Origin: Echinicola strongylocentroti
GTDB taxonomy: Bacteria > Bacteroidota > Bacteroidia > Cytophagales > Cyclobacteriaceae
DNA: 64,000 nucleotides
Assembly: GCF_003260975.1 (NCBI RefSeq)
Contig: NZ_CP030041.1
Location: 6,017,501-6,081,500, forward strand
Direction: 5' to 3'
The notes under the pieces are model-generated. The model was not told the origin of the DNA, searched no databases, and saw only the letters and a program-made list of their open reading frames with translations. Shown in pieces: positions 54,505-64,000 of this stretch (the first letter of the stretch is position 1; every line of letters begins with the position of its first letter). A program made the position numbers and the translations under genes.

Positions 54505-57500
54505 ATGATGAGATATATAAAATTTATTTCGGTATGCTGTGTCTTTCTGGTGCTATTTCCATTGCACTTGACAGCACAAGGTACCATGAAGATAAACATT
54601 GAACCTATGGTCAAGGCCAGCTCAGGGAATCCTATCCGTGGGGCCATTGTGACCAGTGATCAGGATGACTATTCGGCCGTATCCGATAGCTTGGGCTCCG
54701 TAAAGCTGGAAGTGAGCTCAGGGGCTTACCTAGGAGTGGAGGCTCCAGGCTATGAAACCAAAATCCTTCAGGCATATGCTGGGTTGGAAGAAATAGTAAT
54801 GTATCCCTACCTCGAAGGAGAGGAAGTCTTAGTGGCTTTTCAATCGAAAGATAAAAGAGATATCATGGGCGGTGTATCGTATGTCAATATGCCCAATATT
54901 TTGAATGAAAACTACATTACCTATCCCTTGGATGGGATGGAAGCATATGTGGGAGGCTATAACGGAAACCTATGGGGTAATAACAGCTACCTCACGTTGG
55001 TGGACGGAGTACCCCGTGACCTTGGCAGTGTGATGCCTACGGAAATTGCACAAATAACGTTTCTGAAAGGTGTTAACGCAATTGCACTCTACGGAAGTCG
55101 AGGTGCTAAGGGGGTGTTATTGGTGACCACCAAAAGGGGGGTGGCCAATACCCAGACCATTGAGGTACGTACGAATGCCGGAGTCAATATGCCCAAAAGC
55201 TATCCCAAATACCTAGGGTCCGGTGAGTACATGAGCCTCTACAATGAAGCGCGATCCAATGATGGGCTTAGTCCTTTATATTCCGAAGAAGATATCTATA
55301 ATCATTCCTCCGGAGACAACCCCTATCGCTATCCTAATGTCGACTATTATTCAGAGGACTATTTACAGAAAGCCTATACCCGTTATGATGCCACCATGGA
55401 GATTTCCGGTGGTAATGAGCGGGCACGGTATTATACCAACCTTGGTTTTTGGACGGAGGGGTCTGTGCTGGATTTTGGGCAGGCTGCCGAAAACGGCAAT
55501 GAGCGGTTCAATGTGCGTGGAAATGTGGATATCAACCTGAACGACTACATCTCTGCAAAAGTGGATGCAGCAGCCATTTTTTATAATGGTAAGGGCATCA
55601 ATGCAGACTATTGGGGAGGATCTACCACCTTGAGGCCATACCGCTATGCGCCGCTGGTGCCGATCGATATGCTGTCTCCTGATGATGAGGTTTCGCAGAG
55701 TTACGTACAGAGCAGCCAGCACCTGATCGATGGCAAGTACCTGCTTGGCGGTACCCAGCTGGACCAGACCAACCCTATTGCGGGCAGCTATGCCGGAGGA
55801 TCGTCCAAATATACCAGCAGGCAGTTTCAGTTCAATGCTGGGGTGGATGCAGATTTGAGTAATGTCTTGGAAGGGTTAAGCTTTAACTCCCTATTTGGAT
55901 TGGATTATGCTACTTCCTATAACCTGTCTTTTAACAATGAATATGCGGTGTACCAACCCAGTTGGACAAATTTCAACGGGATGGATGAAATCGCCAGCCT
56001 TACCAAGTATGGTCAGGATGCCAGTTCCAAAACCCAAAATATCGGTGGAAGCTGGTTCAGGCAGACCCTGTCTTTTTCCGGACAGTTGAACTATCGGAAA
56101 AATATTGACAATCGACACCACATTTCGGGCATGCTGATTGCCAATGGTTTCCAGACATCCGAATCCGGACTTTACCACAAGACCAGTAACGCAAATTTAG
56201 GGCTTTATGGAAGTTATAACTATAAGGAAAAATACTACTTGGACTTTAGCGGTGCCATTGTTCATAGTGCCAAGTTGGCACCAGGCAATCGGAATGCTTT
56301 TTCTCCGACCGTGTCCCTTGGGTGGAGGCTCAGTGAAGAGGGTTTCTTAGCTTCTTCCAGTGTAGTGGACGACCTTAGGCTTTCCGTATCGGGTGGTATC
56401 CTCCATACCGATCTGGACATTGAGGAATATTACCTGTATGAAGGGATTTATACTGATGAAGGTTCTTGGTACGAGTGGAAAGATGGCCTTAACAACACGG
56501 CCACGGATGTAAGAAGAGGCGAAAACTTGGATTTGGCCATGCCAAAGCGGGAAGAGATCAGTGTAGAGCTGGATGCTTCCCTATATGATAAATTCATTAC
56601 CCTGAATGGTTCCTTTTTTACCAGTAAAATGACCGGTTTGTTTGTTCAAAACAATAATATCTATCCGAATTATTTCAGCACGGGATGGCCAATATCCTCC
56701 TGGATTCCCTATATCAACTACAACAACGACCAACGAATGGGAGCAGACTTCCAACTGAACTTGAACAAGCGGATTGGACAGGTAGATTGGAGTCTCGGGT
56801 TCTCGGGTATTTACTACACGACCAAGGCCAGCAGGAGATCAGAAAATTTCGAGTTTGATTACCAAAGTCGGGTAGGAAAGCCGTTGGACGGCCTTTGGGG
56901 CTTGGAGAGTCTGGGCTTTTTTACTGGTGTCGATGATATCGAAAATAGTCCCCAGCAGGCATTTGGTGAAGTCATGCCTGGTGATATCAAATATAAAGAC
57001 CAAAATGGGGATGGTATTATCAACGCACAGGATGAGGTCTATCTCGGCCGTGGCGGTTGGTCCGGGGCTCCCTTGACCATGGGCATAAACATCACGGCCA
57101 ACTATAAAAACTTCACCTTCTTTGCCTTGGGTACCGCCCGTACAGGAGCTTATGCCATGAAGACCAATAATTATTTCTGGGTAAACGGTGATGACAAATA
57201 TTCCGAAGTGGTCAGGGGACGTTGGACAGAGTCTACCAAGAACATGGCCACTTATCCAAGACTTACCACCTTGAACGGAGCCAATAATTTCCGCAATTCA
57301 GATTTCTGGATGTACAGCACCAACAGGTTTGACCTTTCTCGGGTCCAGCTTTCCTATACCTTCCCAAGCAGCATGTTTGGTGAGCGCTTCCTAAAAGGGC
57401 TGGACATTTACGCCAATGGTGCCAACCTGCTGACCATTTCTCCTAATAGAGAGATCCTCGAGATGAATATTGGTAGTGCCCCACAGACCCGGTTTTATAA

Positions 57501-57525
57501 TGTGGGGATCAAAGCGAAGTTTTAA
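54505..57525 (+). CDS. SusC/RagA TonB-linked outer membrane protein, no STN domain (xylan locus, second copy)
   Basis: A 1006-residue transporter. The signal peptide (ending HLTAQ) is followed directly by a regulatory-like beta domain (GNPIRGAIVTSDQDDYSAVS), with no STN segment. The plug is shortened and divergent (LVDGVPRDLGSVMPTEIAQI, GSRGAKGVLLVTTKRG), and the usual DEVVVVGYG signature is replaced by EEVLVAFQSKDKRDIMGGVS. The barrel ends TRFYNVGIKAKF. It therefore probably transports but does not signal. Tandem SusCD pairs of this sort are known from Bacteroides xylan loci. Confidence 0.93.
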   Translation: MMRYIKFISVCCVFLVLFPLHLTAQGTMKINIEPMVKASSGNPIRGAIVTSDQDDYSAVSDSLGSVKLEVSSGAYLGVEAPGYETKILQAYAGLEEIVMYPYLEGEEVLVAFQSKDKRDIMGGVSYVNMPNILNENYITYPLDGMEAYVGGYNGNLWGNNSYLTLVDGVPRDLGSVMPTEIAQITFLKGVNAIALYGSRGAKGVLLVTTKRGVANTQTIEVRTNAGVNMPKSYPKYLGSGEYMSLYNEARSNDGLSPLYSEEDIYNHSSGDNPYRYPNVDYYSEDYLQKAYTRYDATMEISGGNERARYYTNLGFWTEGSVLDFGQAAENGNERFNVRGNVDINLNDYISAKVDAAAIFYNGKGINADYWGGSTTLRPYRYAPLVPIDMLSPDDEVSQSYVQSSQHLIDGKYLLGGTQLDQTNPIAGSYAGGSSKYTSRQFQFNAGVDADLSNVLEGLSFNSLFGLDYATSYNLSFNNEYAVYQPSWTNFNGMDEIASLTKYGQDASSKTQNIGGSWFRQTLSFSGQLNYRKNIDNRHHISGMLIANGFQTSESGLYHKTSNANLGLYGSYNYKEKYYLDFSGAIVHSAKLAPGNRNAFSPTVSLGWRLSEEGFLASSSVVDDLRLSVSGGILHTDLDIEEYYLYEGIYTDEGSWYEWKDGLNNTATDVRRGENLDLAMPKREEISVELDASLYDKFITLNGSFFTSKMTGLFVQNNNIYPNYFSTGWPISSWIPYINYNNDQRMGADFQLNLNKRIGQVDWSLGFSGIYYTTKASRRSENFEFDYQSRVGKPLDGLWGLESLGFFTGVDDIENSPQQAFGEVMPGDIKYKDQNGDGIINAQDEVYLGRGGWSGAPLTMGINITANYKNFTFFALGTARTGAYAMKTNNYFWVNGDDKYSEVVRGRWTESTKNMATYPRLTTLNGANNFRNSDFWMYSTNRFDLSRVQLSYTFPSSMFGERFLKGLDIYANGANLLTISPNREILEMNIGSAPQTRFYNVGIKAKF

Positions 57526-57543
57526 CAAGACCCGAAAATAACC

Positions 57544-59319
57544 ATGAAGATAAAGATGAACATAAAACTCGTCATTATGGCCTTGGTGTTGACCACCAGT
57601 TGTAGTGACCTTATTGATCCCGCGGTGGAAAATATCCAGCGCAAGGACCTTATCCGTGAAAGACCTAGTATGGTACAGGGATTGTTGTTGAATGCTTATT
57701 TAAGGATTCCCACCAATGGCTACAATTTTAGCGAAATGGCCACGGATGATGCGGTCAGCAATGACCTTGACAATGGCTTCCTGAACATGGCCACTGGACA
57801 ATGGGCGTCCAATTTCAACCCTGTGGATAGATGGAATGCTGCCAATTCCGCCATCCAATACCTCAATGAGATGCTGACCGAAGTGGGCAATACCGAGTAT
57901 GCCTCCAATCCACAAGTAAATCAAATGTTTTTGGACCGATTGACGGGCGAAACCCATGCATTGAGGGCCCTTTTTATGTATTACCTGTTACAGGCGCATG
58001 GTGGGGTAGCCGGAGGAGAGCTTTTGGGTGTCCCCATATTTTTGGAGCCCCAATCAGTGGATTCCGATTTTAATATGCCCAGAGCCACTTTTGATGACTG
58101 TATGGCGCAGCTGTATTCGGACCTAAATACTGCGATGGATTTACTTCCCATGGATTATAACAATATCGGGGATGAATCGATGATCCCTTCCAAGTACCGT
58201 GAAGGCGGGACTGGAGTAAATGATTACAACAGGGTGTTTGGGGATGATGCCAAGCAATTGGTTTCTGGAAGGGTCGCACGGGCAATACGGGCACAGGCTG
58301 CATTGTTGGCAGCCAGTCCTTCTTTTAACCTAGATAACGACCAAGCCAAATGGGGGGATGCTGCGACCTATGCAGGTGAATTACTAAACGATATCGGAGG
58401 TATAAGTGGTCTTGATCCCAATGGCGTGACCTGGTACAGTAATGCCTCGGTGATCGATGGATTGGGTGCTGGAAACAATCCGCCAGAAATCCTTTGGAGG
58501 GGATCCATCGGAGGTCCTACGAACGATCTGGAAACGCAGAATTTCCCGCCAACACTGTACGGGGAAGGATTGGTCAATCCTACCCAGAATTTAGTGGATG
58601 CCTTTCCCATGGCCAATGGCTATCCTATCAACGATCCTGCCGCTGGATATTCGGCAGAGTCACCTTATGCGGAGAGGGATCCAAGGTTGGCCCAGTTCAT
58701 TTTGATCAATGGGAGCACAGCCGGCTCAACAGGAAGTACCATCAATACGGCCTTGGACTCGGATACTAATGATGGCCTGAACAAGGTGGAAACTTCTACG
58801 CGTACGGGGTATTACATGCGCAAACTTCTTCGTCAGGACGTAAACCTAGACCCAGTGGCCTCCACTGGACAGCGACACTTACAGCCGAGAATGCGCTATA
58901 CCGAGTTCTTTTTGATCTATGCCGAAGCAGCCAATGAGGCCTGGGGGCCTTTGGCCAGTGGGAGCTTTTCCTTCTCGGCCTATGATGTGATCAAGGCCAT
59001 CCGTCAGCGGGCAGGAATAGGATTGGACAATAATGATCCTTATTTGGAATCCATTAAAGGCGATCAGGATGCCATGCGCCAACTGATCAGGAACGAAAGA
59101 CGGCTGGAGCTGAGCTTTGAAGGGTTCCGATTTTGGGACCTGAGAAGATGGGGTGCAGACCTGACCGAAACGGCTCAAGGTATGCGGATCCAAAATGAGG
59201 ACGATTATTCCATTATCGATGTAGAAAACCGTGTTTATCAGGATTATATGATCTACGGCCCTGTTCCTTATAGTGAGCTATTGAAGTTCAGTGCACTCCA
59301 GCAAAATACAGGCTGGTGA
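57544..59319 (+). CDS. SusD/RagB family outer membrane lipoprotein (xylan locus, second copy)
   Basis: A 591-residue lipoprotein (LTTSC, Cys about 21). Blocks: GETHALRALFMYYLLQAHGG, RYTEFFLIYAEAANEAWG, IRNERRLELSFEGFRFWDLRRWG and the end YGPVPYSELLKFSALQQNTG. It lies 18 bases after its SusC partner. The central region (GVTWYSNASVIDGLGAGNNP) is typical of SusD-like proteins in tandem xylan systems, though that is a loose impression. Confidence 0.93.
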   Translation: MKIKMNIKLVIMALVLTTSCSDLIDPAVENIQRKDLIRERPSMVQGLLLNAYLRIPTNGYNFSEMATDDAVSNDLDNGFLNMATGQWASNFNPVDRWNAANSAIQYLNEMLTEVGNTEYASNPQVNQMFLDRLTGETHALRALFMYYLLQAHGGVAGGELLGVPIFLEPQSVDSDFNMPRATFDDCMAQLYSDLNTAMDLLPMDYNNIGDESMIPSKYREGGTGVNDYNRVFGDDAKQLVSGRVARAIRAQAALLAASPSFNLDNDQAKWGDAATYAGELLNDIGGISGLDPNGVTWYSNASVIDGLGAGNNPPEILWRGSIGGPTNDLETQNFPPTLYGEGLVNPTQNLVDAFPMANGYPINDPAAGYSAESPYAERDPRLAQFILINGSTAGSTGSTINTALDSDTNDGLNKVETSTRTGYYMRKLLRQDVNLDPVASTGQRHLQPRMRYTEFFLIYAEAANEAWGPLASGSFSFSAYDVIKAIRQRAGIGLDNNDPYLESIKGDQDAMRQLIRNERRLELSFEGFRFWDLRRWGADLTETAQGMRIQNEDDYSIIDVENRVYQDYMIYGPVPYSELLKFSALQQNTGW

Positions 59320-59379
59320 TTTGGAAAATGGGGAATGAAGAATGGTAAATAAATGATCAATGAAATAACAAGCAATAAA

Positions 59380-60405
59380 ATGAAAAATAAAATATACTTA
59401 ATCTTAGTATTCTCATTGGTTTTCTGCGCTTGCGAAAACCAGGATTGGGAATTTCCCAATTATGAATACCAAACGGTTTATTTTGCTTACCAGTTTCCAG
59501 TGAGGACCATCACCTTTGGGGAGGACATCTTTGATACTTCTCTGGACAATGAAGGCAAATTCAAGTTAATGGTGACCACAGGAGGCGTTTATTCCTCTCC
59601 AACTGATGTGACCGTCCAGCTAGAAGTGGATGAATCCTTGGCCGAGGGACTTTTGTTCGAAGAGGGCGGGGAGGAAATACAAATACTTTCTTCGGAATTC
59701 TACCAGCTAAGTTCCGAAACCGTTACGATTCCCAAAGGTACGGTGGCCGGAGGGGTGGAAGTACAGCTTACCGGAGCCTTTTTTAACGATCCCCGTGCAG
59801 TGAACAGAACTTTTGTACTTCCTGTAAAAATTACAGAAGTGATGAATGCCGATTCGGTATTGTCCGGCACTCCCGTGGTAGAAAATCCCAAGAGGGCGAT
59901 AGCAGATGACTGGTTTCCTACACCCAAGGACTTTACGCTATATGCAGTAAAATACATCAATGAATGGCATGGCAATTATCTGCGTAGGGGCAGGGATATC
60001 ATCACTGGTAAAGACCCGGCAATTATCGATGAAACAGTGGTTCGCCATGAAGAAAACGTGGTGGATGATGAGATCAATGAACTGGTAACCCAATCCATGA
60101 CCGAGGTAGTGTTTCCGCTGACCTTGACGGGAGAAGGAGGAGTGAACGTCACTGCAGATCTTTTGCTCACTTTTAATGATGACGGAAACTGTACCGTTTC
60201 TGCTGCCCATGATGGATACACAGCTTCGGGAACAGGGACTTTTGTGAAGGATGGTGAGAAGTCCAGCTGGGGAAACCAAGATCGGGATGCGTTATACCTC
60301 GAATATGAGATCGATATGGACCAGATGCACGTGGCCACTGTGGATACTTTGGTGCTCAGGAACCGTGGTGTGGGGATGGAAACGTTTAGTCCTGTGCGCA
60401 AATAA
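59380..60405 (+). CDS. Surface lipoprotein, DUF1735/DUF5627-like (xylan locus accessory protein)
   Basis: About 341 residues from ATG 59380, giving a lipobox (VFCAC); the longer frame from 59353 adds nine residues. The N-terminal half is DUF1735-like (SETVTIPKGTVAGGVEVQL, then NRTFVLPVKITEV). The C-terminal half (YLRRGRDIITGKDP ... TVDTLVLRNRGVG) fits the DUF5627-like domains seen in SusE-position proteins. Such lipoproteins in xylan loci are thought to bind glycan at the surface. No enzyme motif is visible. It sits between the second SusD and GH10. Confidence 0.75.
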   Translation: MKNKIYLILVFSLVFCACENQDWEFPNYEYQTVYFAYQFPVRTITFGEDIFDTSLDNEGKFKLMVTTGGVYSSPTDVTVQLEVDESLAEGLLFEEGGEEIQILSSEFYQLSSETVTIPKGTVAGGVEVQLTGAFFNDPRAVNRTFVLPVKITEVMNADSVLSGTPVVENPKRAIADDWFPTPKDFTLYAVKYINEWHGNYLRRGRDIITGKDPAIIDETVVRHEENVVDDEINELVTQSMTEVVFPLTLTGEGGVNVTADLLLTFNDDGNCTVSAAHDGYTASGTGTFVKDGEKSSWGNQDRDALYLEYEIDMDQMHVATVDTLVLRNRGVGMETFSPVRK

Positions 60406-60502
60406 AACACATAGAGAGAAATGATGAATTAGTAGGCTCGAACGTATTCGTTCGATAGTGGATTGTGGACATTTCATCCGTAACCTAACAACTCAATAAC
60501 CA

Positions 60503-62647
60503 ATGAACATAAAAATAAGATATATCAATATACTGGGAATACTCGCTATAAGCCTCGGTACATCTTGTGTGGACTATGTGCCCACAGATGAATACCAAGT
60601 GGAAAAACCTGAAAGTATTGCCCTGCAGGAGGAATTGAATGCCTATCAGACCCTGAAATCCTATGTGGACAGCACTGCTCACCCCAATTTTATCCTGGGG
60701 GGCGCGGTGACCCAGTCCGAATATGCCGATAAAGGGGTGATGTACCGCTTGATTAACAGTAATTTCAATGAAATAACGGCGGGTTATGGGATGAAACATG
60801 GCGCGGTTGTACAATCCGATGGCAGCCTACTGCTGGATGGCGTGAACGCGATGTATGTAGCAGCAGCTTCGGCAGGAACCAGTATCTACGGTCATACCCT
60901 TTGCTGGCATGCCAACCAAAATGCAGGTTATTTGAATGGATTATTAGAGCCGCTTGTGGTCAATTCCCCTGCCTTTGCGAATGAGCTGGACCTTTCAGCA
61001 GCCATGGCCGGGGACCTAACCGAATGGGAGAGTCATGGTGATATGGTCTTGTCTGAAGGCGAAGGAATGGGCATGGGAACACCAGCCTTTAAGTTGACTG
61101 CTGGTGTCAGCGTTTCAGCTCCCGGAGACCTCCAATTGGTCACTCCCGAAATGGCCATTGTCCCTGGAAACGAATATGAGATCGTAGCCTATGTCAAATC
61201 CGATCGGCCAGCAGAAGGAAGGATCAGCTTTGAAGGGCTGGAGAACAATGAGCCGGAAATCGACTGGATGTCCACTGGTATGGCCTCGGCTACTTTCCAG
61301 ACTTCCATGTCTTGGAAAGAGGTACGGTTTAGGGTCAGAGATTTCCAAGGAGAGACTTTTAAGATCAAATTTGATATGGGCTATACCGAAGGAGCCACCT
61401 ACTACCTTGATATCAATAACCTGTACGTCTATAATCCCAATGGTGAGCCGATGACCAATAACCTCGTCGTGGACGGGGATTTTGAGGCCGGCACCGGTTG
61501 GGGAGGCTGGGGGAACAACTCTACCCGTGGCATTACCGAGGATGGGTTGGGTTTTGGTGGAGAAGGCAAGGCCTTCTTTGTGACCAATCCATCGGTAACG
61601 GGTGGATTTTGGGAAGTGCAGACCTCCTATGAGTTAGGCGAGCCCCTTAAAAATGGAGAAGCTTACAAATTGTCCTTTTGGGTAAAAGGTGATGCCCAGG
61701 GCATTATCCGACCCGAACTACAGAGCCCTGACTATTCCTCCAATGGATATGGTCAAGTAATGGTCACCCAGGAATGGCAGCAGGTAGAGCTTACCACCAC
61801 CGCCACTGCAGATGATAGAAGCCGGTTGATCGTCAGTTATGGGGAGTTTGCCGGAACCGTATATATCGACAATGTAGTCCTGAGCAGTGCCTCTCTTTCC
61901 GGTGGTTCTACCACCTTGGTACAAAAGACACCCGAAGAAAAAGAAGCGATTCTTTCAGGTGAACTTGAGCGCTGGATAGCCGAAATGGTGACCAACAGCA
62001 AAGAACATGTCAACGCCTGGGATGTAGTCAACGAACCCATGGATGATGGCAATCCCTACGAACTGAAAACGGGCATTGGTAAAACCGATATGGCGTCCGA
62101 TGAATTTTATTGGCAAGATTATATGGGCAAGGACTATGCTGTCAAGGCCTTTCAGTGGGCCAGGGAATACGGCAATCCAGATGACCTTCACTTTATCAAT
62201 GACTATAACCTGGAATATAACCTGGACAAGTGTCAGGGCATCATCGACTATGTCGCCTATCTGGAAAACAAAGGGGCCCAGGTGGACGGTATCGGTACGC
62301 AGATGCACATCGGCATTGATTCCAATAAGGAGAATATCGCCAAGATGTTTGAAATGCTGGCGGCCACAGGCAAGCTCATCAAGGTTTCTGAGTTGGATGT
62401 AAGGGTCAATACGCCCAGTCCCACTGCTGAAATACTCGAACAGCAAGCCGAAATGTACAAGTACGTGGTGGATATGTACCTGCAATATATTTCTGAATCG
62501 CAGCGGTATGGCATTACGGTCTGGGGCATTACGGACAGCCCTGATGATGCCAATTGGTTACCTGGAGAGCACCAAGGGCTTTGGAACCTTAACCTTAACA
62601 GGAAACCTGCATATGCCGGGTTTGTGGAAGGGCTAGAGGGAATGTAA
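60503..62647 (+). CDS. GH10 endo-beta-1,4-xylanase with inserted carbohydrate-binding modules
   Basis: A 714-residue lipoprotein (LGTSC, Cys22). The GH10 barrel is split. The first part (FILGGAVTQSEYAD to YGHTLCWHANQNAGYL, about 60-155) is followed by ~315 residues forming two CBM4/CBM22-like beta-sandwiches (each with an E-x-x-x-Y-V/W-V-K strand such as EIVAYVKSD and KLSFWVKGD). The barrel resumes with AWDVVNEPM, acid/base Glu511, and KVSELDVRV, nucleophile Glu630. This insertion pattern is known from surface xylanases of Bacteroides and Prevotella. It should cut xylan outside the cell for the tandem SusCD systems. Confidence 0.93.
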   Translation: MNIKIRYINILGILAISLGTSCVDYVPTDEYQVEKPESIALQEELNAYQTLKSYVDSTAHPNFILGGAVTQSEYADKGVMYRLINSNFNEITAGYGMKHGAVVQSDGSLLLDGVNAMYVAAASAGTSIYGHTLCWHANQNAGYLNGLLEPLVVNSPAFANELDLSAAMAGDLTEWESHGDMVLSEGEGMGMGTPAFKLTAGVSVSAPGDLQLVTPEMAIVPGNEYEIVAYVKSDRPAEGRISFEGLENNEPEIDWMSTGMASATFQTSMSWKEVRFRVRDFQGETFKIKFDMGYTEGATYYLDINNLYVYNPNGEPMTNNLVVDGDFEAGTGWGGWGNNSTRGITEDGLGFGGEGKAFFVTNPSVTGGFWEVQTSYELGEPLKNGEAYKLSFWVKGDAQGIIRPELQSPDYSSNGYGQVMVTQEWQQVELTTTATADDRSRLIVSYGEFAGTVYIDNVVLSSASLSGGSTTLVQKTPEEKEAILSGELERWIAEMVTNSKEHVNAWDVVNEPMDDGNPYELKTGIGKTDMASDEFYWQDYMGKDYAVKAFQWAREYGNPDDLHFINDYNLEYNLDKCQGIIDYVAYLENKGAQVDGIGTQMHIGIDSNKENIAKMFEMLAATGKLIKVSELDVRVNTPSPTAEILEQQAEMYKYVVDMYLQYISESQRYGITVWGITDSPDDANWLPGEHQGLWNLNLNRKPAYAGFVEGLEGM

Positions 62648-62694
62648 TAATTTCAAGGCCCATTAATTAAAAGAAATAATAAGCTATTTATTCT

Positions 62695-63855
62695 GTGATG
62701 ATGTTGATAATTAATTGTATAATAGGTACTTATCGTAGCGTTGGGAAGTGCCTATTGTTTGCGCTGATGATGGTATTTGTTGTCAAAGGAAATGCCCAAA
62801 CACTGGAGAGCCAAACACTAAAGCAGGCCCTCAAGGATAACTTTGCCATTGGCACGGCCATGAATGCTTGGCAAATTACAGGCAGAGATACAGCCGCTAC
62901 CAGAATCATTAAGGAGCAGTTCAACGCCATTGTGGCGGAAAACTGTATGAAAAGTGGCCGTTTACAGCCAGAGGAAGGAAAATTTACCTTCGAATTAGCG
63001 GATCAGTTTGTGGAATTCGGGGAACAAAACGATATCCTCATCAATGGCCATACTTTGATTTGGCACTCTCAGGCACCTAGGTGGTTTTTCACGGATGAAG
63101 AAGGGCAGGACGTCTCACGCGAAGTGCTGATCGAGCGGATGAAGAAGCATATCCATACCGTGGTCGGAAGGTACAAGGGCCGAGTGGCTACCTGGGATGT
63201 GGTCAACGAGGCCATTTTGGACGATGGCAGCTATCGGGAAAGTAAGTTCTACCAGATTATCGGAGAGGATTTTATCAAGCTGGCCTTCCTGTTTGCCCAT
63301 GAAGCTGATCCCGAAGCCGAGCTGTATTATAATGACTATTCCATGGCCGAGCCCGGGAAAAGGGAAGGGGTCGTGCGCATGGTCAAAAAGCTCCAAGCTG
63401 AAGGCGTCAAGATCGATGGTATAGGCATGCAGGGGCATATTGGCCTGCACCATCCTGAAATCAGAGAATTTGAAAAAAGCATTGAGGCCTTTGCCGATTT
63501 GGGCGTGGAAGTGATGGTCACCGAGCTGGACCTTACCGTGCTTCCTTCCCCTTGGGATGACCAAGGTGCAGAGGTCAGCAAGAACTTTGATTACGAGGAT
63601 AAAATGAATCCTTTTCCAGACGGATTGCCGGATGAGGTAGTGGATGCTTTCAATGCGCGTTACCTTGAGTTTTTTGGCTTGTTTTTAAAACACCGGGACA
63701 AGATATCCAGGGTAACGCTCTGGGGAGTGGCCGACCAGCATTCTTGGAGGAATGGATGGCCCATCCGCGGAAGGACAGATTATCCATTACTGTTTGACCG
63801 GGACAACAAGGCCAAGGAAGTAGTTTCCCACATTATCCAATTGTCGAACCAATAA
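62695..63855 (+). CDS. GH10 endo-beta-1,4-xylanase
   Basis: A 386-residue exported enzyme with a plain signal peptide (ending VKGNAQ) and an uninterrupted GH10 barrel. Key parts: FNAIVAENCMKSGRLQPEEG, NGHTLIWHSQAPRWFF, WDVVNEAI with acid/base Glu172, GIGMQGHIGLHHP, and MVTELDLTV with nucleophile Glu277. As it lacks a lipobox it is probably periplasmic and trims imported xylo-oligosaccharides, while the preceding CBM-containing GH10 works at the surface. Confidence 0.95.
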   Translation: MMMLIINCIIGTYRSVGKCLLFALMMVFVVKGNAQTLESQTLKQALKDNFAIGTAMNAWQITGRDTAATRIIKEQFNAIVAENCMKSGRLQPEEGKFTFELADQFVEFGEQNDILINGHTLIWHSQAPRWFFTDEEGQDVSREVLIERMKKHIHTVVGRYKGRVATWDVVNEAILDDGSYRESKFYQIIGEDFIKLAFLFAHEADPEAELYYNDYSMAEPGKREGVVRMVKKLQAEGVKIDGIGMQGHIGLHHPEIREFEKSIEAFADLGVEVMVTELDLTVLPSPWDDQGAEVSKNFDYEDKMNPFPDGLPDEVVDAFNARYLEFFGLFLKHRDKISRVTLWGVADQHSWRNGWPIRGRTDYPLLFDRDNKAKEVVSHIIQLSNQ

Positions 63856-63868
63856 TAGATTTGTATCT

Positions 63869-64000
63869 ATGCGAAATTTTGCCCAGTCATTTTTGACATT
63901 CATCATGCTCTTCAGTTGGGGGCTTACCAGTTTAGCTCAGCAAAATGGTAAGCTGCGCAACCCGCTGATCCACGCCGATGTGCCCGACATGTCCATGGCC
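63869..64000 (+). CDS. GH43 family glycoside hydrolase, N-terminus only (partial)
   Basis: A frame open to the window end, starting ATG at 63869, 13 bases after the GH10 stop. It codes a signal peptide (MRNFAQSFLTFIMLFSWG..SLAQ) and then NPLIHADVPDMSMA. The NP-x-x-x-AD-x-PD start, with the Asp that serves as general base, is characteristic of GH43 beta-xylosidases and arabinofuranosidases. Its place after two GH10 genes fits removal of xylose or arabinose from xylo-oligosaccharides. Only 44 residues are visible, so the subfamily is open. Confidence 0.8.
   Translation, partial: MRNFAQSFLTFIMLFSWGLTSLAQQNGKLRNPLIHADVPDMSMA

Overview
The window looks like chromosomal DNA of a marine, polysaccharide-degrading member of the Bacteroidota. 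The signs are repeated SusC/SusD pairs, a hybrid two-component regulator, ECF-sigma/FecR pairs, S1 sulfatases and DUF1735-type lipoproteins. Gene style suggests Cyclobacteriaceae (Echinicola-like), but that is an inference, not proof. No tRNA, rRNA, CRISPR array or intact insertion sequence was seen.

Region 1 (1-28,486) reads as a carrageenan-type sulfated galactan utilisation locus. It opens with the end of a SusC, a SusD and a small lipoprotein. Next come a Tat-exported FAD oxidoreductase (broken by a one-base frameshift), an overlapping exported protein with an FMN-attachment motif (SGAT), six S1 sulfatases, a clan GH-D-like hydrolase and a multidomain GH2. On the minus strand is a GH82 iota-carrageenase; then, on the plus strand, a GH110 alpha-1,3-galactosidase and a hybrid two-component sensor/regulator. 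The likely scheme is that GH82 cuts the chain, SusCD imports oligomers, sulfatases strip sulfate, and GH2, GH110 and possibly the GH-D-like enzyme remove galactose units from the ends. The flavin pair has no known role here and is the most novel part.

Region 2 (28,487-30,773) is a scrap zone: dispersed repeats, an element with terminal inverted repeats, a cluster of short palindromes and a SusD gene lacking its N-terminal part.

Region 3 (30,774-36,924, minus strand) is an ECF sigma factor, a FecR anti-sigma factor, a TonB-dependent receptor with an STN signalling domain and a purple-acid-phosphatase-like enzyme: a cell-surface-signalled operon probably for organic phosphate.

Region 4 (37,336-46,067) is a second ECF/FecR pair driving a SusC (with STN), a SusD and a GH29 alpha-L-fucosidase. 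A non-coding stretch of about 1.1 kb follows.

Region 5 (47,235-end) is a xylan utilisation locus: a third ECF/FecR pair, two tandem SusC/SusD pairs (only the first SusC has an STN domain), a DUF1735-like lipoprotein, a GH10 xylanase interrupted by carbohydrate-binding modules, a second GH10, and the start of a GH43 enzyme cut by the window edge.

Intergenic DNA in regions 1-2 carries at least three families of short non-coding repeats, described below.
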